A DNA stretch of 12,806 bases from Prevotellaceae bacterium (GTDB lineage Bacteria; Bacteroidota; Bacteroidia; Bacteroidales; Paludibacteraceae): the NCBI GenBank assembly GCA_031270565.1, contig JAISXJ010000161.1:1-12806 (forward strand). Direction: 5' to 3'. A program made the translations under genes and the position numbers. The notes beneath the pieces were generated by a model. The model had not been told where the DNA came from and ran no database searches. It was given only the letters and a program-made list of their open reading frames with translations. This document shows, piece by piece, positions 5,919 through 12,769 of this stretch. Position 1 is the first letter of the stretch, and every line of letters starts with the position of its first letter.

Positions 5919-5970
5919 TTTTGTCTTCTCTTTTACTCAAAATCTGTCAAGCTATTTCAGGACAAGACAT
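5701..5970 (-). mobile_element. Decayed IS3-like fragment with two end-like repeats
   Basis: Bounded by two direct 27-bp repeats, 5701-5727 and 5944-5970, matching at 23 of 27 positions. Both read TCAGGAC-AGACAT at the right and CTGTCAA at the left on the plus strand. The right copy precedes the transposase start by about 25 nt, as an IS left end would. The left copy is in the same orientation and cannot be the opposite terminus of the same element. A nested or tandem insertion followed by deletion is the simplest explanation. Confidence 0.6.
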
Positions 5971-6017
5971 TATTCACTAACAACTACTAACTACACTCTA
6001 CTAACTAAAAAAAGGTG

Positions 6018-6025
6018 TACCTTTG
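6018..6025 (+). promoter_or_regulatory. Candidate -7 box of the DUF4292/envC unit
   Basis: TACCTTTG matches TAnnTTTG, 59 nt before the chosen DUF4292 start. An A7 run lies just upstream (6007-6013). It lies in the right arm of the inverted repeat and mirrors the fba box. A longer reading of the gene from a GTG at 6015 would begin inside this box and is rejected for that reason. Confidence 0.55.
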
Positions 6026-6083
6026 CAACACATATTCTTCCATAAATTACATGACAACAGAACAGATAAATGCAGGAATAGTA

Positions 6084-6908
6084 ATGAAGCGCAGAAACTA
6101 TCTTTTATGGACAGTGGCGATGGTGTGTCTGTTGGGGATGTGCGGCTGCAAATCGCGGCAACAGCAAAAAGCGTTGCCCTCTGCAGGCGTCGAACTGCAA
6201 TCGGCAGAGACGCTGGTGAAAAATATTCTCGTCGCCCAGCCCGATTATAACACTATTAATATCTCCCAAATGGAGGCGTTGGTTACGTGGAATGAACGCA
6301 CATTTTCGCTGCGCTGTAACGTAAAGGCAGTGCGCAACGAAAACATCACCATTTCGATACTGCCTATGCTGGGCATCGAGATGTATCGCATCATCCTGAC
6401 CCCAAAAACGTTTACGATATTAGACAAACTCAACCGGCAATATTGTGAAAACAGTTATGACTTTCTGACAAAAGAGTTGAACATCTCCCTTGATTTTGAA
6501 TCCGTACAGGCGCTGCTAACGGCGCAACTGTTCTCTTTTGACGGACAGTCGCCCGCTGTTCTTAAAAAGACATTCGTTGCCGAAACCCATCCCGACAAAT
6601 ACAGTCTGACTGCCCTGAAACAGGTCGGGAACAAACGGCACCGTTTCGACATACTGCCGTCATGGCAAATTGCCGGCACGGCTCTGAGCCAAAACGGGCT
6701 TGATATCTTTACCTTTTCATACGGCAACTACACTTTGCACAGCGGCGTCTCGTTCCCGACAACCCTGTCGGCAAAAGTCATTACGCCGCAACGTACGGTG
6801 TCGGTAGATTTTAAGGTAAACAAGATTGACTTTAACAAGCCGGCAAACCTGTCCGAGACAGACCTGTCTCGCTACAGCAGCGTTACCTGTAACAAGTTAT
6901 TACCCTAA
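6084..6908 (+). CDS. DUF4292 lipoprotein
   Basis: Protein of 274 residues. The N-terminus MKRRNYLLWTVAMVCLLGMCG then C22 is a lipoprotein signal, so it is probably anchored in a membrane facing the periplasm or surface. The body matches DUF4292, a Bacteroidota-restricted family: alternating beta strands with FSLRCNVKAVRNENITISI, PMLGIEMYRIILTP, FTILDKLNRQYCENSYDFL and LDFESVQALLTAQLFSF. The biochemical role is unknown; the fold may resemble LolA/LolB-type lipid carriers, but that is only inference. I preferred the ATG at 6084 over the ATG at 6051, which would add 11 polar residues before the basic n-region. The next gene, an EnvC homologue, starts 12 nt after its stop. I recall the same order in Bacteroides, so a shared envelope role is likely. 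Confidence 0.85.
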   Translation: MKRRNYLLWTVAMVCLLGMCGCKSRQQQKALPSAGVELQSAETLVKNILVAQPDYNTINISQMEALVTWNERTFSLRCNVKAVRNENITISILPMLGIEMYRIILTPKTFTILDKLNRQYCENSYDFLTKELNISLDFESVQALLTAQLFSFDGQSPAVLKKTFVAETHPDKYSLTALKQVGNKRHRFDILPSWQIAGTALSQNGLDIFTFSYGNYTLHSGVSFPTTLSAKVITPQRTVSVDFKVNKIDFNKPANLSETDLSRYSSVTCNKLLP

Positions 6909-6920
6909 ATTTATGAACGT

Positions 6921-8195
6921 ATGAAACGCTTTATGTTGCTTTTAATGGTGTTTATGGCGTCGCTTTCGGCTGCTCAGTCGGTCAAAGACCTTGAAGCACG
7001 CAAGAAAAAAACGCTTGAACAGATAGAGATAACCAACAAGCTGATTCGGGAAACGCAAAAATCGAAAACGGGCGCCACGCAGCAAATCACCCTGCTCTCC
7101 AACTCAATCAAGCAAGCAAACGCGCTCATCGCCGTACTCAATGATGAAATCGCCGCCATGAACAGACACATCGACACGCTGCGCACTGAAAAACAGTTGC
7201 TGGAAACCCGCATACAAATAGCCAAAGACGGTTACGCAAAACTTGTGGCGCATAGCAGCATCTATCGTAAACATTTCTCACCAATCATATTCATCATCTC
7301 CGCCAACAGCTTTGTGCAAGCATATCGGCGTATGCGTTATCTGACGGAGGTGTCTCAATCGCATAAACAGATGGCGTTGGAGATACAGGCATTAAGTCAG
7401 GAACTCTCTGCCAAGGAGCAGGAGATTGTGGAAAACCTGACCCGAAAGTCGCAATCGATGACCGACAAAGAGAAGGAGACTCGTCGTATGAATCAGCGCA
7501 AAGAGCAGCAGGCACAGGTGCTCTCCTCTTTGAAGAAGAAAGAGAAAGAGCTTGCCAAACAGAAGAAGAAACAACAGGAGCAAGCCAATCAGTTGAACAA
7601 AAAGATTGAGCAGATAATTGCTGAAGAGCTTCGCAAGGAGCAGGAACGCGCCCGTAAAAAGGCTGAACAGGCGGCAAAAGCAAAAGCCAAAAAGGGGACG
7701 GATGCCACCGCCAAACCCGCCGCATCTTCTGCCGCCGCGGCACGTGTGGAGATGATGAGCCACGAAGACAGGCTAATCGCCGGTAACTTTGAAAAGAATA
7801 AGGGGCGCTTACCTTTCCCCGTAGAAAAAGGCATTATCACAAATCACTACGGTCGACACACCGACCCGCTTAATCCGCACGTGATGGTGAATAATATTAA
7901 CATCGCCATTCAGACAACGGCGGGCGCCGATGCGCGAGCCATATTCGAGGGGGAAGTGGTGCGCTGTTTTGTGATACAGGGAAACATTAGCGCCGTCATC
8001 ATCAAGCACGGGAACTATTTCACCTGCTATGGAAACCTGACCCAGCTCTACGTAAAGCGCGGAGACAAGGTCGCCACCAAACAGAAAATCGGTAAAATAT
8101 TCGTTGACCCCGAAGACGGCAACAAAACAGAACTCTCCTTCTCCATTCATCGCGATAAGGAGGTACAGAATCCGGAATTGTGGCTCGTTCACTAA
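6921..8195 (+). CDS. EnvC-like murein hydrolase activator (degenerate LytM)
   Basis: Protein of 424 residues. A signal peptide (MKRFMLLLMVFMASLSAA then Q19) sends it to the periplasm. Residues about 20-260 form two long coiled coils, rich in K, E and Q, around a helical hinge (HSSIYRKHFSPIIFIISANSF). A low-complexity Ala/Lys linker follows, and a LytM/M23 domain runs from about 294 to the end. The zinc-binding residues of active M23 enzymes are missing: the first HxxxD site reads NNINIAI, the Y-x-H-L site reads CYGNL, and the final HLHFE site reads ELSFSI. The same losses define E. coli EnvC, which activates amidases at the division site without cutting peptidoglycan itself. The C-terminus NPELWL also fits EnvC. 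It is co-transcribed with the DUF4292 gene. Amidase activation is inferred from homology. Confidence 0.87.
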   Translation: MKRFMLLLMVFMASLSAAQSVKDLEARKKKTLEQIEITNKLIRETQKSKTGATQQITLLSNSIKQANALIAVLNDEIAAMNRHIDTLRTEKQLLETRIQIAKDGYAKLVAHSSIYRKHFSPIIFIISANSFVQAYRRMRYLTEVSQSHKQMALEIQALSQELSAKEQEIVENLTRKSQSMTDKEKETRRMNQRKEQQAQVLSSLKKKEKELAKQKKKQQEQANQLNKKIEQIIAEELRKEQERARKKAEQAAKAKAKKGTDATAKPAASSAAAARVEMMSHEDRLIAGNFEKNKGRLPFPVEKGIITNHYGRHTDPLNPHVMVNNINIAIQTTAGADARAIFEGEVVRCFVIQGNISAVIIKHGNYFTCYGNLTQLYVKRGDKVATKQKIGKIFVDPEDGNKTELSFSIHRDKEVQNPELWLVH

Positions 8196-8276
8196 TTGTT
8201 CTTTAGCACGACCGCTACACGGATAACCAACAAAATAATTTGACAACAGTATTAATTAATATAAAATAAAATAACT

Positions 8277-8930
8277 ATGAAAAAAGTATTGTTAATAGCA
8301 GCCACAGCGCTGCTGAGTAGCTGGACGGCAATGGCACAGACAGTGCAGCATGAAACGTTTGAGTTTGAAAAGCAAATCGTTACAGGCTATACCATATCAA
8401 TTGTCGGCAAAAGCGTTGAACTGGTCGAAGGCGCTATGAAAGACCGTCTGGAGAAATATTCGGGCTTGCGCCCGGGGAAAAAGGTCAAGGGCTTCCAATC
8501 CTATCCAAACCAGCAGCTTGCCCGACTGGGCACTGTTTACTTGAGCATCTACACGAAAGTCGTGGAAGAAGGTAAGAAGAATGGCAAAGTAACTAGAGTT
8601 TATTTTCTGATTTGTTCCGACAACGGTACGCCAATCGCGCCGGAAACACATCCGTCCATAGACCGGAGTGCGATGCAGTATCTGGGTGAGTTTAACGGCT
8701 ATCTCATTGATTACGAAAACAACCAACTGTTGATACAAAGCAGTGGGTTAGCGGAAAAATACCGCAAAGAGTTAGAGACGCTCAAGAACGACAAAGTGAA
8801 ACTGGAGAAAGAAATTCAGAGACTGCATGGCAAAGTCGGCGACAAGGAAAAGGAGATAAAAGCCAAAGAGGAAGCCATACGGCAGGCTGAAGCGGATGTT
8901 TTGAAATATCAGGAGTTGTTGATGAAATAG
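8277..8930 (+). CDS. Exported coiled-coil protein, function unknown
   Basis: Protein of 217 residues. A Sec signal peptide (MKKVLLIAATALLSSWTAMA, cleavage before Q21) predicts export. Residues about 25-155 form a globular, beta-rich region with no motif I recognise (VGKSVELVEGAMKDRLEKY and GTVYLSIYTKVVEEG are its clearest segments). Residues about 155-217 are a continuous Lys/Glu heptad coiled coil. The start codon follows an A/T-rich stretch typical of Bacteroidota. The gap to envC is 81 nt, so it may belong to the same unit or have its own promoter; a weak TAATTTG is visible at about 8238. The frame continues open for 55 codons after the TAG stop with coding-like composition (next entry), so the gene may be truncated by a nonsense change. 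Confidence 0.75.
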   Translation: MKKVLLIAATALLSSWTAMAQTVQHETFEFEKQIVTGYTISIVGKSVELVEGAMKDRLEKYSGLRPGKKVKGFQSYPNQQLARLGTVYLSIYTKVVEEGKKNGKVTRVYFLICSDNGTPIAPETHPSIDRSAMQYLGEFNGYLIDYENNQLLIQSSGLAEKYRKELETLKNDKVKLEKEIQRLHGKVGDKEKEIKAKEEAIRQAEADVLKYQELLMK

Positions 8931-9098
8931 ACCGAAAAGCATGGAGCTGTCCTTGCGATAGACAGATATTCGTACGACGAAGATGTCGCGGAAGTCATAC
9001 GTTTCGCCGTCTCTCTGTCGGAGCATGTCTACTTGAACGATATTGTTATTATGCCCGTTGCACAGGCTAATGCCAGTACCATTTTTCGTAAAAAATAA
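8931..9098 (+). other. In-frame coding-like extension after a TAG stop
   Basis: Directly after the TAG of the coiled-coil gene the same frame runs 55 codons to TAA at 9096-9098. The predicted peptide alternates plausible strand and helix (GAVLAIDR, then YDEDVAEVIRFAVSLSE, then NDIVIMPVAQ), and its codons are rich in G at position 1. There is no start codon of its own near the beginning. From its TAA to the terminator stem is 41 nt, versus about 210 nt from the TAG. A relic 3' end or a second-gene fragment is possible. The antisense frame is also open, so the coding call is uncertain. Confidence 0.35.
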
Positions 9099-9139
9099 CA
9101 CCGCAGGCACGAATACGGCACCCCTGCTTGACGACAAAC

Positions 9140-9176
9140 ATAAAAGCCCCCGTTGCCGGAGGCTTTTATTTGTTTT
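9140..9176. terminator. Bidirectional intrinsic terminator
   Basis: A 13-bp stem, ATAAAAGCCCCCG with CGGAGGCTTTTAT (one C-A mismatch on the plus strand, G-U on the minus strand), and a 4-nt loop. It is followed by TTTGTTTT on the plus strand and by T-rich sequence on the minus strand. It sits between two convergent genes and starts 12 nt after the FISUMP stop. Confidence 0.8.
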
Positions 9177-9187
9177 GGCGGAGGCTG

Positions 9188-10561
9188 TTACTTCACACAC
9201 CGCACGCCCAAGCAGCTCGCGCGACCGCCGGCGATGTTGCTGTTGCCCACGAATTCGGATGCGAAATACTTGAAACGATCGCTGATGTCGGTAACTGTAC
9301 TACTCCAGTAGTGTCCGCGGCTGCCGGTAAAGACGAGCGAACCACTGGGACGATTGCGGGCCCCGACGGCAGGAAGGAAGAGGAGAGGCTCGGGGGCATT
9401 AGCCTCGTATAAAGGTCTGGTATAGTCGGGGTTGCCGCCATCGTGAAAATAGCCGTTCTCGGCAATAGCAGCAGTCCATACAGCTGTTTCATAAACAGCG
9501 AAACCGCTACGGTCGCCGTCTGACCAAGTGCCTTGATATGCCTTACCATCCTTAACGCGAACCCAGGTCAGAGGAGCGTTTGTGCCGCTAAGAGATTTAT
9601 AGTACTCTGTAGAAGTATTGATATAAAAATCACCGCCAGCAGTTTGAGGAGCGCCGCAACCGTAATCAGTGAGCCGCTCCCATTCGTCCTGAGTAGGAAT
9701 ATGCCAACCGATAGGGCAGGGATTATTATCAGGAATTACCCAGTTTGTGCTTTGATAATATTTGCCGTCCGAGGCAAGAACTCCATCGGGAGTTTCAACT
9801 CCAACACTCACGCCGTTACCCCAAAGAGTGTTGTCTTGGGGATTACTCCAATCATTATTATTAGTACCATCAGGCACAGTAATAAGCTGACCTTGACCTT
9901 TTCCCGCTTTTGGCTGACCATTAGCATCCACATCAGAAGCCTGAGTAAGAGGCCCTGAATAGATTGTACTATTCCTTTTTTCGTGTCCGTCTCTAATACG
10001 TCCCCACTGATAAAGGTCGCCCCAAACAGTGGCGTCAGTAGCGCTAATGGTAGGTACTAAAGCCAAATACTTTATCTGCTGTTTGGCAGGACTGAGTGTC
10101 GGATAAAGAGACATCAGTTTAGCTACATCAGCGCCGAGGTTGTAAGCCATAAAAGTAATAGTAGGAGCAATAGACGAGCACGTTGGCGCAGGAATGGTGG
10201 TAGTATAAATATGTGCACCTACCGGCTGCCAGATGTCCCCGTCCCAGACAAAGACGCCAAGTCCAAAATCGGCATTAGTGTTGTAAATAATTGTACCGGC
10301 AAGAGCAGGATTCACATCGTCATTTGTACCGTGAGTAATACCCGGAAAGAGGTTAGCTCCAACCGGAATATGTGTCTGTCTGGTCAAATAAACATTCGAC
10401 AGCGCCAGACCTCCCTTAACGCCGTTTTGCGGATTCAAATCTACAATAGTCCCTGCCTTCGGCAGGTCGCTACCGCCAATAGTTACCTGCGCTGCAGAAA
10501 AAGAGGCGACGCTTAAAAATGCTGCTGTGAGCGCAGCGAAAAGAAATTGATTAGTTTTCAT
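9188..10561 (-). CDS. Exported FISUMP-domain protein
   Basis: Protein of 457 residues. A signal peptide (MKTNQFLFAALTAAFLSVASFSAA, cleavage before Q25) predicts secretion or surface location. Residues 25-120 form the Bacteroidales leading domain seen before FISUMP modules: VTIGGSDLP, GTIVDLN, GGLALSNVYL, AGTIIYNT and FVWDGDIWQPVG. The rest is a 'Fibrobacter succinogenes major paralogous domain' module: TFMAYNLGAD, WGDLYQWGR, CPIGWHIPTQDEWERL, a Gly/Asn/Tyr-rich core, GHYWSST and the terminal LGVRCVK. The function of the family is not established; related proteins are often surface-exposed and multicopy. The ATG at 10561 gives a standard signal peptide, so I prefer it to 10570, which adds only MFF. 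It has no obvious type IX C-terminal sorting domain. It is transcribed alone behind leader copy B. Confidence 0.85.
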   Translation of the reverse strand: MKTNQFLFAALTAAFLSVASFSAAQVTIGGSDLPKAGTIVDLNPQNGVKGGLALSNVYLTRQTHIPVGANLFPGITHGTNDDVNPALAGTIIYNTNADFGLGVFVWDGDIWQPVGAHIYTTTIPAPTCSSIAPTITFMAYNLGADVAKLMSLYPTLSPAKQQIKYLALVPTISATDATVWGDLYQWGRIRDGHEKRNSTIYSGPLTQASDVDANGQPKAGKGQGQLITVPDGTNNNDWSNPQDNTLWGNGVSVGVETPDGVLASDGKYYQSTNWVIPDNNPCPIGWHIPTQDEWERLTDYGCGAPQTAGGDFYINTSTEYYKSLSGTNAPLTWVRVKDGKAYQGTWSDGDRSGFAVYETAVWTAAIAENGYFHDGGNPDYTRPLYEANAPEPLLFLPAVGARNRPSGSLVFTGSRGHYWSSTVTDISDRFKYFASEFVGNSNIAGGRASCLGVRCVK

Positions 10562-10620
10562 AAAAAACACGTTTTAAGTTAATTAATTGATATATTAAGT
10601 TGTCAGTTTTTCGCAAAGGG

Positions 10621-10670
10621 CGCAATAAAGAACAACGGCAACACCTCCGAAAATTCCGAAAATGTGCCGC
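10621..10670 (-). terminator. Weaker terminator-like hairpin inside the FISUMP leader
   Basis: In minus-strand RNA, GCGGCA-CA pairs with UG-U-UGCCGU (one bulge, arms 10670-10663 and 10643-10635) around a 19-nt loop, followed by UUGUUCUUUAUUG. It sits at the same place in the repeat as 618-664. The outer arm ACGGCAA is shared and the inner sequence differs. The stem is shorter and the U-tract interrupted, so termination would be weaker than in copy A. Confidence 0.4.
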
Positions 10671-10880
10671 AATAATTGTATATGTATATAGTGAAAAAAC
10701 GCAAAAAAACTTCGCGCCATAAACCGTCAAATAAAAAAAACCTAAGGTTTTGTTAAACCCTTGAATACAAGGAGTTAAGGCGAATGTAGGGGGGGGGCTT
10801 TTGTAATGAGCTTACTTTTAGCCTGTTAAACCGTCTAAGCTGAAAAAAAGGTAAATATGGAATACCGGATGTAAGCATCG
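10627..10880 (-). repeat. Leader element, copy B (upstream of FISUMP gene)
   Basis: Counterpart of 620-870. The 28-bp identical block is at 10758-10785 and the nine-G run at 10789-10797. In RNA sense the block folds as AAC(U)CCUUG-UAUU-CAAGGGUU with one bulged base. The pair next to the bulge region differs between copies (A-U here, G-U in copy A), so pairing is kept. The tract lies 228 nt before the FISUMP start, against 241 nt before the DUF4469 start. No frame looks coding. Confidence 0.75.
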
Positions 10881-10916
10881 TTTTTGTATTGATTTTAGAT
10901 GTGAACAATAACGGGG

Positions 10917-10924
10917 CAAAGATA
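10917..10924 (-). promoter_or_regulatory. Candidate -7 box for the FISUMP leader
   Basis: Minus-strand TATCTTTG matches TAnnTTTG. Upstream on the minus strand come an A-run and then TATTCACTAA, as at fba. It would give a 5' leader of about 350 nt containing the whole shared element. Confidence 0.5.
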
Positions 10925-10932
10925 ATACTTTT

Positions 10933-11063
10933 TTAGTGAATAATGAATAACGAATAGTGAATAATTAAGAATTGAGAATTAAGAATTGAGAATTAAAAAT
11001 CTGAAAACTGAAAACTTTTGAGACAGCCCCATTTTTCACAGGATTAACAGGATGCTCAGGATG
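10933..11063. repeat. Low-complexity intergenic repeats
   Basis: Three kinds in a row: TTAGTGAATA followed by degenerate GAATAAT heptamers (10933-10966); a 14-bp tandem AATTAAGAATTGAG, about 2.4 copies (10963-10996); and three 9-nt-spaced CAGGAT units (11039-11062). From 11064 to the tnaA promoter I see AT-rich sequence and a weak TATGCG/CGCATA pair (about 11137-11160), but no gene. Confidence 0.7.
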
Positions 11064-11194
11064 ATTATTCTTTATTTTTTCGGTTAATTCTTTTTTTGCA
11101 AGGCAGAGGCGCTCATCCGTCAAACGGTCGGCAATTATGCGTTAACCATAAATCGCATAGCCGAGATATTGTTCTTCTTCTCACAAAAAATCGT

Positions 11195-11202
11195 TACTTT
11201 TG
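11195..11202 (+). promoter_or_regulatory. Candidate tnaA promoter (-7 box)
   Basis: TACTTTTG matches TAnnTTTG, with a TTG at 11169-11171 about 23 nt upstream as a possible -33 element. The box is 50 nt before the tnaA start, so the predicted leader is only about 40 nt. Confidence 0.55.
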
Positions 11203-11205
11203 TCC

Positions 11206-11215
11206 GTCAATTGAC
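11206..11215. promoter_or_regulatory. Perfect 10-bp palindrome at the predicted tnaA start site
   Basis: GTCAATTGAC is a perfect palindrome that begins 4 nt after the -7 box, over the expected transcription start. A repressor-type operator is possible; a 10-bp palindrome can also occur by chance. Confidence 0.3.
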
Positions 11216-11251
11216 AGACTACAAATATTAATCCTGTAAATTATAATAACA

Positions 11252-12628
11252 ATGCAACAACCTTTTGCAGAATCATGGAAAATCAAGATGGTTGAACCCA
11301 TCCGCAACAGCACGCGCCATGAGCGTGAACAATGGCTCAAAGCAGCCCACTACAACGTATTTCAACTTAACGCAGAAGAAGTTTACATCGACCTTCTGAC
11401 CGATTCCGGAACCGGCGCCATGAGCGACCGTCAATGGGCGGGCATGATGATTGGCGATGAAAGTTACGCCGGTGCAACCTCTTTCCGAAAGATGAAGGAG
11501 ACAATCCAGCGTATCACCGGTTTTCAGTATGTGTTGCCCACCCACCAGGGGCGTGCCGCCGAGAATGTGCTCTTCTCTTGCCTGATAAACGAAAACGACA
11601 TCATCCCGGGCAACTCCCATTTCGACACCACTAAGGGACATATTGAGTCGCGTAAGGCTTTTGCCGTCGACTGTACGGTGGACGACGCCAAAGACACCCA
11701 GAAAGAAGTTCCATTCAAAGGGAATGTGGACATCACAAAACTGGATACACTGCTGGCAAAAGAGGCGGACAGAGTACCGTTTATCATTGTTACAATCACC
11801 AATAACACGGCGGGTGGACAACCTGTTTCAATGGACAATCTCAGGCAGGTGCGCCGGTTGGCTCAAAAGTATAACAAGCCGGTGCTTTTCGACTCGGCGC
11901 GTTTCGCCGAAAATGCCTATTTCATCAAGGTGCGCGAAGAGGGATTTGCCGACAAAACCATTAAGGAGATTTGTTATGAAATGTTTTCATACGCAGATGC
12001 CATGACTATGAGCGCGAAAAAAGACGCCATCGTCAATATGGGCGGTTTTATCGCAACCAATATTCAAAGTTGGTTTGATATGGCAAAAGTTAAAGGCATT
12101 GTCTATGAAGGCTACATCACCTACGGTGGTATGAACGGACGCGACATGAACGCCTTGGCTATCGGCTTGGATGAAAATACCGAGTTTGACAATCTCGAAA
12201 CCCGTATCAGACAGGTAGCCTATTTAGCGCAACGGCTTGACGAATTTGGCATCCCCTATCAGCGTCCGGCGGGAGGACATGCTATTTTTGTGGACGCCCC
12301 GAAGGTGCTTGTTCAGGTGCCAAAGGAGGAGTTTCCCGCACAAACGCTCACCATTGAACTCTATCTGGAGGCTGGTATTCGCGGCTGTGAAATAGGCTAT
12401 CTTCTGGCAGACCGCGACCCCGTTACACGCCAGAACCGCTTTGGCGGACTTGACCTGTTGCGGCTGGCTATCCCCCGTCGCGTCTATACCAACAACCACA
12501 TGGATGTTGTTGCCGTGGCGCTGAAAAACGTGTACGACCGGCGCAACAGTATCACACGGGGCGTTGAGATTGTCTGGGAAGCAGAACTGATGCGGCATTT
12601 CACCGTACAGCTTCGGCAGCTGGGATAG
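11252..12628 (+). CDS. tnaA: Tryptophanase (L-tryptophan indole-lyase)
   Basis: Protein of 458 residues. A PLP enzyme that splits tryptophan to indole, pyruvate and ammonia; cytoplasmic. The PLP lysine is K257 in MSAKKDA, and D214 in DSARFAENAYF contacts the pyridine nitrogen. IDLLTDSGTGAMSD (46-59) and PTHQGRAAEN (96-105) are family motifs. Tyrosine phenol-lyase is the close alternative. Two positions point to tryptophanase: D125 in HFDTTKGH (Thr in phenol-lyase) and H449 in RHFTVQL (Phe in phenol-lyase). The sequence is very close to what I recall of Bacteroides TnaA from the N-terminus (ESWKIKMVEPI) on. The short leader leaves no room for a TnaC-type regulatory peptide, and no tnaB permease follows within the window. 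Indole would be expected as an excreted signal. Confidence 0.93.
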   Translation: MQQPFAESWKIKMVEPIRNSTRHEREQWLKAAHYNVFQLNAEEVYIDLLTDSGTGAMSDRQWAGMMIGDESYAGATSFRKMKETIQRITGFQYVLPTHQGRAAENVLFSCLINENDIIPGNSHFDTTKGHIESRKAFAVDCTVDDAKDTQKEVPFKGNVDITKLDTLLAKEADRVPFIIVTITNNTAGGQPVSMDNLRQVRRLAQKYNKPVLFDSARFAENAYFIKVREEGFADKTIKEICYEMFSYADAMTMSAKKDAIVNMGGFIATNIQSWFDMAKVKGIVYEGYITYGGMNGRDMNALAIGLDENTEFDNLETRIRQVAYLAQRLDEFGIPYQRPAGGHAIFVDAPKVLVQVPKEEFPAQTLTIELYLEAGIRGCEIGYLLADRDPVTRQNRFGGLDLLRLAIPRRVYTNNHMDVVAVALKNVYDRRNSITRGVEIVWEAELMRHFTVQLRQLG

Positions 12629-12630
12629 AT

Positions 12631-12758
12631 TTAGTGAATAATGAATAATGAATAATGTAGGGTGCAACCCTGTGTGGTTGCCCTAACGAATAATGAATAA
12701 TGTAGGGTGCAACCCTGTGTGGTTGCCCTAACTGTAGGGGCGACCCTTGCGGTCGTCC
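12631..12758. repeat. Tandem and palindromic repeats after tnaA
   Basis: TTAGTGAATA (12631-12640) leads into two identical, adjacent 45-bp units (12643-12687 and 12688-12732). Each unit is made of GAATAAT heptamers plus a hairpin (TAGG, a 2-nt bulge, GCAACC, a 6-nt loop, GGTTGCCCTA). A related palindrome follows at 12733-12758, GGGCGACC-CTTGC-GGTCGTCC. Similar GTAGGGGCGACC-type palindromes are, to my knowledge, widespread in environmental bacterial genomes. Confidence 0.85.
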
Positions 12759-12769
12759 AAAATGCCCTG

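Larger units (their letters stand above)
5537..6025. repeat. Inverted repeat carrying the two divergent promoters
   Basis: The left arm (5537-5582) and the reverse complement of the right arm (6025-5988) both read CAAAGGTAC, then G or A, CC, a run of T, and finally AGTTAGTAGAGTGTAGTTA (19 bp, identical; 5564-5582 and 5988-6006). The left arm has about 7 extra bases (GTGAATA). Each arm holds the -7 box of the gene it faces (fba left, DUF4292 right). A decayed IS fragment sits in the interior. Confidence 0.75.

Noticed and set aside
6015..6083. N-terminal extension of the DUF4292 protein from GTG at 6015 or ATG at 6051
   Set aside because: The first start lies inside the -7 box; the second adds a polar stretch before an already complete lipoprotein signal.
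8772..9200. 142-codon open frame on the minus strand
   Set aside because: Its 3' half is antisense to the coiled-coil gene and it runs through the terminator stem at 9140-9169. No family is recognisable. I cannot fully exclude the part at 8931-9098, where both strands are open in register.
11203..11251. TnaC-like leader peptide before tnaA
   Set aside because: No short ATG frame with a tryptophan codon fits between the predicted start site and tnaA.
11273..11838. Long minus-strand frames opposite tnaA
   Set aside because: These are shadows of the tnaA coding sequence, which has an unambiguous family match.
11252..12628. Tyrosine phenol-lyase as the identity of the PLP enzyme
   Set aside because: D125 and H449 match tryptophanase positions; phenol-lyase has Thr and Phe there.
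12643..12758. Possible CRISPR array
   Set aside because: The 45-bp units are directly adjacent with no spacers between them, and no cas gene is seen.
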